5,252 nucleotides of DNA from Pseudomonadota bacterium (lineage in GTDB: Bacteria; Pseudomonadota; Alphaproteobacteria; Acetobacterales; Acetobacteraceae). Below are positions 1 through 5,252 of the stretch, in pieces (position 1 is the first letter of the stretch; every line of letters begins with the position of its first letter). The notes below the pieces were generated by a model. That model did not search any database. It was not told the origin of the DNA and saw nothing but the letters and a program-made list of their open reading frames with translations. The position numbers and the translations under genes are program-made. The DNA lies in assembly GCA_021805485.1 (NCBI GenBank), contig JAJZFF010000153.1, positions 1-5,252 on the forward strand, in the 5' to 3' direction.

Positions 1-838
<838 letters not shown>

Positions 839-845
839 GAATCTG

Positions 846-850
846 TCCTT
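846..850 (-). promoter_or_regulatory. Shine-Dalgarno of the Mrp/ApbC gene
   Basis: Read on the minus strand, AAGGA lies seven bases before the ATG at 838. It is the only clear Shine-Dalgarno found before any of the five genes, and it supports this start. The other four starts have weak or no recognisable sites. Confidence 0.7.
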
Positions 851-870
851 GTCAGCCTCTGGGTCAGCCT
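851..870 (-). repeat. Short direct repeat in the DUF255-Mrp intergenic gap
   Basis: Two exact copies of an 8-base unit (GTCAGCCT on the plus strand, AGGCTGAC on the minus strand) lie at 851-858 and 863-870, a period of 12 bases. They fill half of the 42-bp gap and sit just upstream of the Mrp Shine-Dalgarno. No role is evident. It may be a small tandem duplication. Confidence 0.5.
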
Positions 871-880
871 GTGGTCGGGT

Positions 881-2935
<2,055 letters not shown>

Positions 2936-3034
2936 GGAGCTGCGGACTTTCTGAAGCGTTTCTGCTCCGGTAGATAGCAGTCCGGCGCCCGAACGCGAGG
3001 GCTCTTCCCGAGATTGATATGAAAGCTGAACGAC
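2936..3034. promoter_or_regulatory. Divergent intergenic region, presumed bidirectional promoter
   Basis: These 99 bp separate the minus-strand DUF255 gene from the plus-strand ferredoxin gene, so they should hold promoters for both directions. They are less GC-rich than the genes on either side. The best plus-strand candidate is an extended -10-like TGATATGAA at 3015-3023. The best minus-strand candidate is TGCTATCTA (complement of 2971-2979), which would start transcription near 2964. Neither has a convincing -35. No operator palindrome or riboswitch was recognised. The divergent layout is certain; the individual promoter calls are weak. Confidence 0.45.
3015..3023 (+). promoter_or_regulatory. 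Candidate extended -10 element of the ferredoxin-mnmE unit
   Basis: TGATATGAA has a TGn extension followed by TATGAA, which matches four of six positions of the TATAAT consensus. A start about seven bases downstream would fall near 3030-3031, leaving only four or five bases before the ATG at 3035. The absence of a Shine-Dalgarno before that ATG fits a very short leader. No good -35 is seen at the expected distance. Confidence 0.3.
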
Positions 3035-3385
3035 ATGAATGATGTTCCGGCGCAGCCTCCGTATTTCGCCCATCACGTCTTCGTCTGCGGCAATCACCGC
3101 CCGGAGGGACATCCGCGCGGCTCCTGCGGCGGCAAGGGATCGGAGAAACTGCGCGACTACATGAAGGCCCGCGCGAAGGAACTCGGCCTGCAGGGCGTGC
3201 GCATCAACGCCGCCGGCTGTCTCGACCGCTGCGAGCACGGGCCGACCGTGGTGATCTACCCGGCAGGGCGCTGGTATCGCGTGCCGGACCGCGACGCGGT
3301 GGACCGCATCCTGACCGAGGATTTGCAGGGCGGCCGCCCGGTCGCCGAGCTGATGCTGCCGGGCGAGGTCGCGCCGGCGAAATGA
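3035..3385 (+). CDS. Thioredoxin-like [2Fe-2S] ferredoxin
   Basis: This small cytoplasmic electron carrier has 116 residues. The four cluster ligands are visible as Cys18, Cys31, Cys62 and Cys66, a C-x12-C, x30, C-x3-C spacing that matches the thioredoxin-like [2Fe-2S] ferredoxins (Aquifex Fd4 type, related to the NuoE subunit fold). Other family marks are the VCGNHRP start of the domain (17-23), the INAAGCLDRCEHGP segment (57-70) and the tail with VVIYPAGRWYRV (72-83) and GGRPV. The redox partner is not known. The ATG at 3035 lacks a clear Shine-Dalgarno. The stop codon overlaps the mnmE start by four bases (ATGA), which points to translational coupling and a shared transcript. The family call is strong; any link to tRNA modification is inference from position only. 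Confidence 0.93.
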   Translation: MNDVPAQPPYFAHHVFVCGNHRPEGHPRGSCGGKGSEKLRDYMKARAKELGLQGVRINAAGCLDRCEHGPTVVIYPAGRWYRVPDRDAVDRILTEDLQGGRPVAELMLPGEVAPAK

Positions 3386-4683
3386 GTCTCGCTCCGTCCG
3401 ACGTGATCTTCGCGCCGGCGAGCGGCGTCGGCGGCGCCATTTCGCTCCTCCGCCTCAGCGGGGCGGGGGTGGCGCGGGTGATCGGGGCGCTGGCCGGCAG
3501 CCTGCCGGCGCCACGCCGCGCCAGCCTGCGCAGTTTTCGCGACGGGCGGCGCGGAATCATCGACCGCGGGCTGCTGCTGTGGTTTCCCGGCCCGGCCAGC
3601 GTGACCGGCGAGGATTATGCCGAGTTCCACCTGCATGGCGGCCGGGCGGTGCGCGCGGCGATCACCGCCGCCCTGCTCGATCTCGGCGCGCGGCCGGCGG
3701 AACCGGGCGAGTTCTCCCGCCGCGCCTTTCTCAACAGCCGGCTCGACCTGCTGGAGGCCGAGGGCATCGCCGACCTGATCGACGCCGAGACCGAGGCGCA
3801 ACGGCAACTCGCGCTCGACCTCGCGGGCGGGGCGATGAGTCGGGCGGTCGCCGCCTGGCGGGAGGCGCTGATCGGGCTGATGGCGCAGCTCGCGGCGCTG
3901 ATCGACTTCGCGGATGAAGACCTGCCGGCGGAGGTGGAAGCCGCGATGCTGGCTTCGATGGCGCGGCTGCGCGACGAAATCGTTGCCGCCATCGGCGCCG
4001 GGCTTGCGGCCGAGCGGCTGCGCGAGGGGGTGGAGATCGTCGTGCTCGGCGCGCCGAATGCCGGCAAGTCCACCCTGGTCAACGCGCTTGCCGGCGAGGA
4101 GGTTGCGATCGTCTCCGACATTCCGGGGACGACGCGCGATGCGATCGGCGTGCGGCTCGATTTGGGTGGGGTTCCGGTCCGGCTGGTGGACACGGCGGGG
4201 CTGCGGCGGTCGGATGATGCGATCGAGGCGGAGGGCGTGCGCCGGGCCGAGGCCCATGCGCGCCGGGCTGATCTTTTGATCCTTTGCGGTGCTGCGCCCG
4301 ATTTCGTAGTTCCCGACGCGCCTGCGGATGTGCCCGCGCTGCGGATCGCCACCAAGGCGGATCTGGGCGGCGCGGTACCGGCGGCGATGCTGGCGGTGAG
4401 TGCCCGGACAGGCGCGGGGCTGGCGGATCTGCTGGCCGCGTTGCGCGCGCGGGTGGAGGCGCTGGTCGAGCGCGGCGCCGGGCCGGCGCTGCCGCGGCCC
4501 CGGCAGATCGCCTGCCTGCGCGACGTGGCGGCGGCGCTGGACCGGGCGCTTGCCATCGACGTGCCGGAATTGCGGGCCGAGGAGATGCAGGCGGCGGCGG
4601 TGGCGCTGGCCCGGCTGACCGGGACGATCGGCGTCGAGGACGTGCTCGACCAGGTATTTTCCAGCTTCTGCATCGGCAAATAG
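3382..4683 (+). CDS. mnmE: tRNA U34 modification GTPase MnmE (TrmE)
   Basis: MnmE works with MnmG to build the (carboxymethyl)aminomethyl group on U34 of certain tRNAs, using GTP hydrolysis and a folate one-carbon donor. The 433-residue protein shows the N-terminal tetrahydrofolate-binding domain (about 1-118, with [12 protein letters not shown] at 76-87 and [14 protein letters not shown] at 105-118), a helical domain, and an inserted G domain. G motifs are G1 GAPNAGKST (223-231), G2 GTTRDAI (249-255), G3 DTAGLR (270-275), G4 TKAD (324-327) and G5 SA (340-341). Glu282, at the position of the E. coli catalytic glutamate, is present. The protein ends in the hallmark FCIGK with Cys430. It is about 20 residues shorter than the E. 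coli protein, with part of the loss between G3 and G4. G4 begins with Thr where Asn is usual. The conserved Arg of the N-terminal GRG-type motif appears to be replaced by Gly17. The start overlaps the ferredoxin stop as ATGA, and mnmG follows after 35 bp. Confidence 0.97.
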   Translation: MSLAPSDVIFAPASGVGGAISLLRLSGAGVARVIGALAGSLPAPRRASLRSFRDGRRGIIDRGLLLWFPGPASVTGEDYAEFHLHGGRAVRAAITAALLDLGARPAEPGEFSRRAFLNSRLDLLEAEGIADLIDAETEAQRQLALDLAGGAMSRAVAAWREALIGLMAQLAALIDFADEDLPAEVEAAMLASMARLRDEIVAAIGAGLAAERLREGVEIVVLGAPNAGKSTLVNALAGEEVAIVSDIPGTTRDAIGVRLDLGGVPVRLVDTAGLRRSDDAIEAEGVRRAEAHARRADLLILCGAAPDFVVPDAPADVPALRIATKADLGGAVPAAMLAVSARTGAGLADLLAALRARVEALVERGAGPALPRPRQIACLRDVAAALDRALAIDVPELRAEEMQAAAVALARLTGTIGVEDVLDQVFSSFCIGK

Positions 4684-4700
4684 CCTTCCCCTCGGCAAAT
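4673..4700 (+). repeat. Nine-base direct repeat spanning the mnmE stop codon
   Basis: TCGGCAAAT occurs exactly at 4673-4681 and again at 4692-4700, 19 bases apart. The first copy encodes the end of the CIGK motif and the first base of the stop codon. The second lies in the intergenic gap, just upstream of the candidate mnmG -10 element. It may be a remnant of a local duplication, or chance. Confidence 0.5.
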
Positions 4701-4702
4701 GG

Positions 4703-4711
4703 TGCTATAGG
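4703..4711 (+). promoter_or_regulatory. Candidate extended -10 promoter element of mnmG, placed for a leaderless transcript
   Basis: TGCTATAGG contains a TGn extension and TATAGG, which matches the first four positions of TATAAT. It ends seven bases before the mnmG ATG, so transcription would be expected to begin at or within a base or two of the start codon. No strong -35 is seen 16-18 bp upstream (the region reads AGCCTTCC), as can happen with extended -10 promoters. Only a weak AGG at 4709-4711 could serve as a Shine-Dalgarno, and it overlaps this element. Confidence 0.4.
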
Positions 4712-4718
4712 CCCGCGC

Positions 4719-5252
4719 ATGACGAGCTTGCGCGAGATGTTCGATGTTGTGGTGATCGGCGGCGGCCATGCCGGCACCGAGGCGGCGGCGGCGGCGGCGC
4801 GGATGGGGGCGCGGACTGCGCTGCTGACCCACCGGCGGGACCGGATCGGCGAGATGTCGTGCAATCCGGCGATCGGGGGGATCGGCAAGGGGCATCTGGT
4901 GCGCGAGATCGATGCGCTGGATGGCGTCATGGGCCGGGCCGCGGATGCCGCCTGCATCCATTTCAAGATGCTCAACCGCAGCAAGGGGCCGGCCGTGTGG
5001 GGGCCGCGCGCGCAGGCCGATCGGGGGCTGTATCGCGCGGCGGTGCAGGCGCTGCTGGCCGCGCAGGATGGGTTGACGATCCTCGAAGGCGAGGCCGCCG
5101 ATCTTGAGTTGACGGCGGATGGCGCGCTGGCCGCGGTGATCACCGGTGCGGGCGCGCGCATCGCCTGCCGGGCGGCGGTGCTGACCACCGGGACCTTTCT
5201 GCGCGGCGTGCTGCATTTTGGGGAGCGCACGGAGGAAGGCGGGCGGGTTGGC
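4719..5252 (+). CDS. mnmG: tRNA U34 modification FAD enzyme MnmG (GidA), N-terminal part, cut by the window edge
   Basis: MnmG is the FAD- and NADH-dependent partner of MnmE in U34 modification. The 178 visible residues match the start of the family: the Rossmann FAD motif [14 protein letters not shown] (10-23, with Gly14, Gly16 and Gly19), the signature [14 protein letters not shown] (47-60, including the conserved Cys48), [18 protein letters not shown] (85-102) and LTTGTFLRG near 158-166. Trp94 stands where the E. coli protein has Arg. About 450 residues, including the later catalytic cysteine region, lie beyond the edge. The frame is open to the last base. I chose the ATG at 4719 because the family begins just before the [12 protein letters not shown] stretch; the ATG at 4737 (Met7) would leave only a single residue before that stretch and is less likely. 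A run of six GCG codons (4782-4799) encodes Ala22-Ala27. The 35-bp gap after mnmE allows cotranscription, and the promoter-like element in that gap could give separate expression. Confidence 0.96.
   Translation, partial: MTSLREMFDVVVIGGGHAGTEAAAAAARMGARTALLTHRRDRIGEMSCNPAIGGIGKGHLVREIDALDGVMGRAADAACIHFKMLNRSKGPAVWGPRAQADRGLYRAAVQALLAAQDGLTILEGEAADLELTADGALAAVITGAGARIACRAAVLTTGTFLRGVLHFGERTEEGGRVG

Noticed and set aside
2964..2984. Possible hairpin with CCGG arms in the divergent intergenic region
   Set aside because: The stem is only four base pairs of a self-palindromic tetramer and has no T-tract, so it is neither a convincing terminator nor an operator.
2936..3238. Open N-terminal extension of the DUF255 frame on the minus strand, about 100 codons
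   Set aside because: It lies antisense to the ferredoxin gene and crosses the intergenic region, while known family members begin just before the SPYLLQH motif at the ATG at 2935.
4782..4799. Run of six GCG codons in mnmG as a possible phase-variable repeat
   Set aside because: Changes by whole triplets would only alter the length of an alanine helix behind the FAD motif, and Ala-rich sequence here is normal for the family. It is not a frameshift switch.
3256..5216. Long minus-strand open frames opposite mnmE and mnmG (3256-4698, 3615-5216, 4079-5230)
   Set aside because: They lie wholly antisense to two highly conserved genes, are low in complexity and show no family motifs.

Overview
The window is GC-rich, densely coding bacterial chromosome. 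It has five protein genes and very little non-coding DNA. Gene content, GC-rich codon use and the style of the MnmE, MnmG and Mrp proteins suggest an alphaproteobacterium. Rhodospirillales/Acetobacteraceae is my best guess, but it rests on recall of family style and not on a search.

Layout. The left half (1-2935) is read on the minus strand. First comes a complete 684-residue thioredoxin-domain protein of the DUF255/YyaL/SPATA20 family (881-2935). After a 42-bp gap comes an Mrp/ApbC-type P-loop iron-sulfur carrier (838 down to the left edge, C-terminus missing). The right half is read on the plus strand. It holds a small thioredoxin-like [2Fe-2S] ferredoxin (3035-3385), then mnmE (3382-4683), which overlaps the ferredoxin stop codon by 4 bp, then the first 178 codons of mnmG (4719 to the right edge). 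A 99-bp divergent intergenic region (2936-3034) separates the two halves and must contain the start signals for both directions.

How the genes fit together. MnmE and MnmG form the complex that adds the (carboxymethyl)aminomethyl group to U34 in the wobble position of certain tRNAs. Finding mnmE next to mnmG is a common bacterial arrangement. The ferredoxin is tied to mnmE by translational overlap, and an Fe-S carrier lies on the divergent arm, so an iron-sulfur/redox theme surrounds a tRNA-modification pair. A functional link is inference only.

No mobile element, CRISPR array, phage gene, RNA gene or unknown defence-like system is visible. The points most worth a second look are an extended -10-like element placed so that the mnmG transcript would be leaderless, the ferredoxin-mnmE coupling, and some departures of this MnmE from the family consensus.
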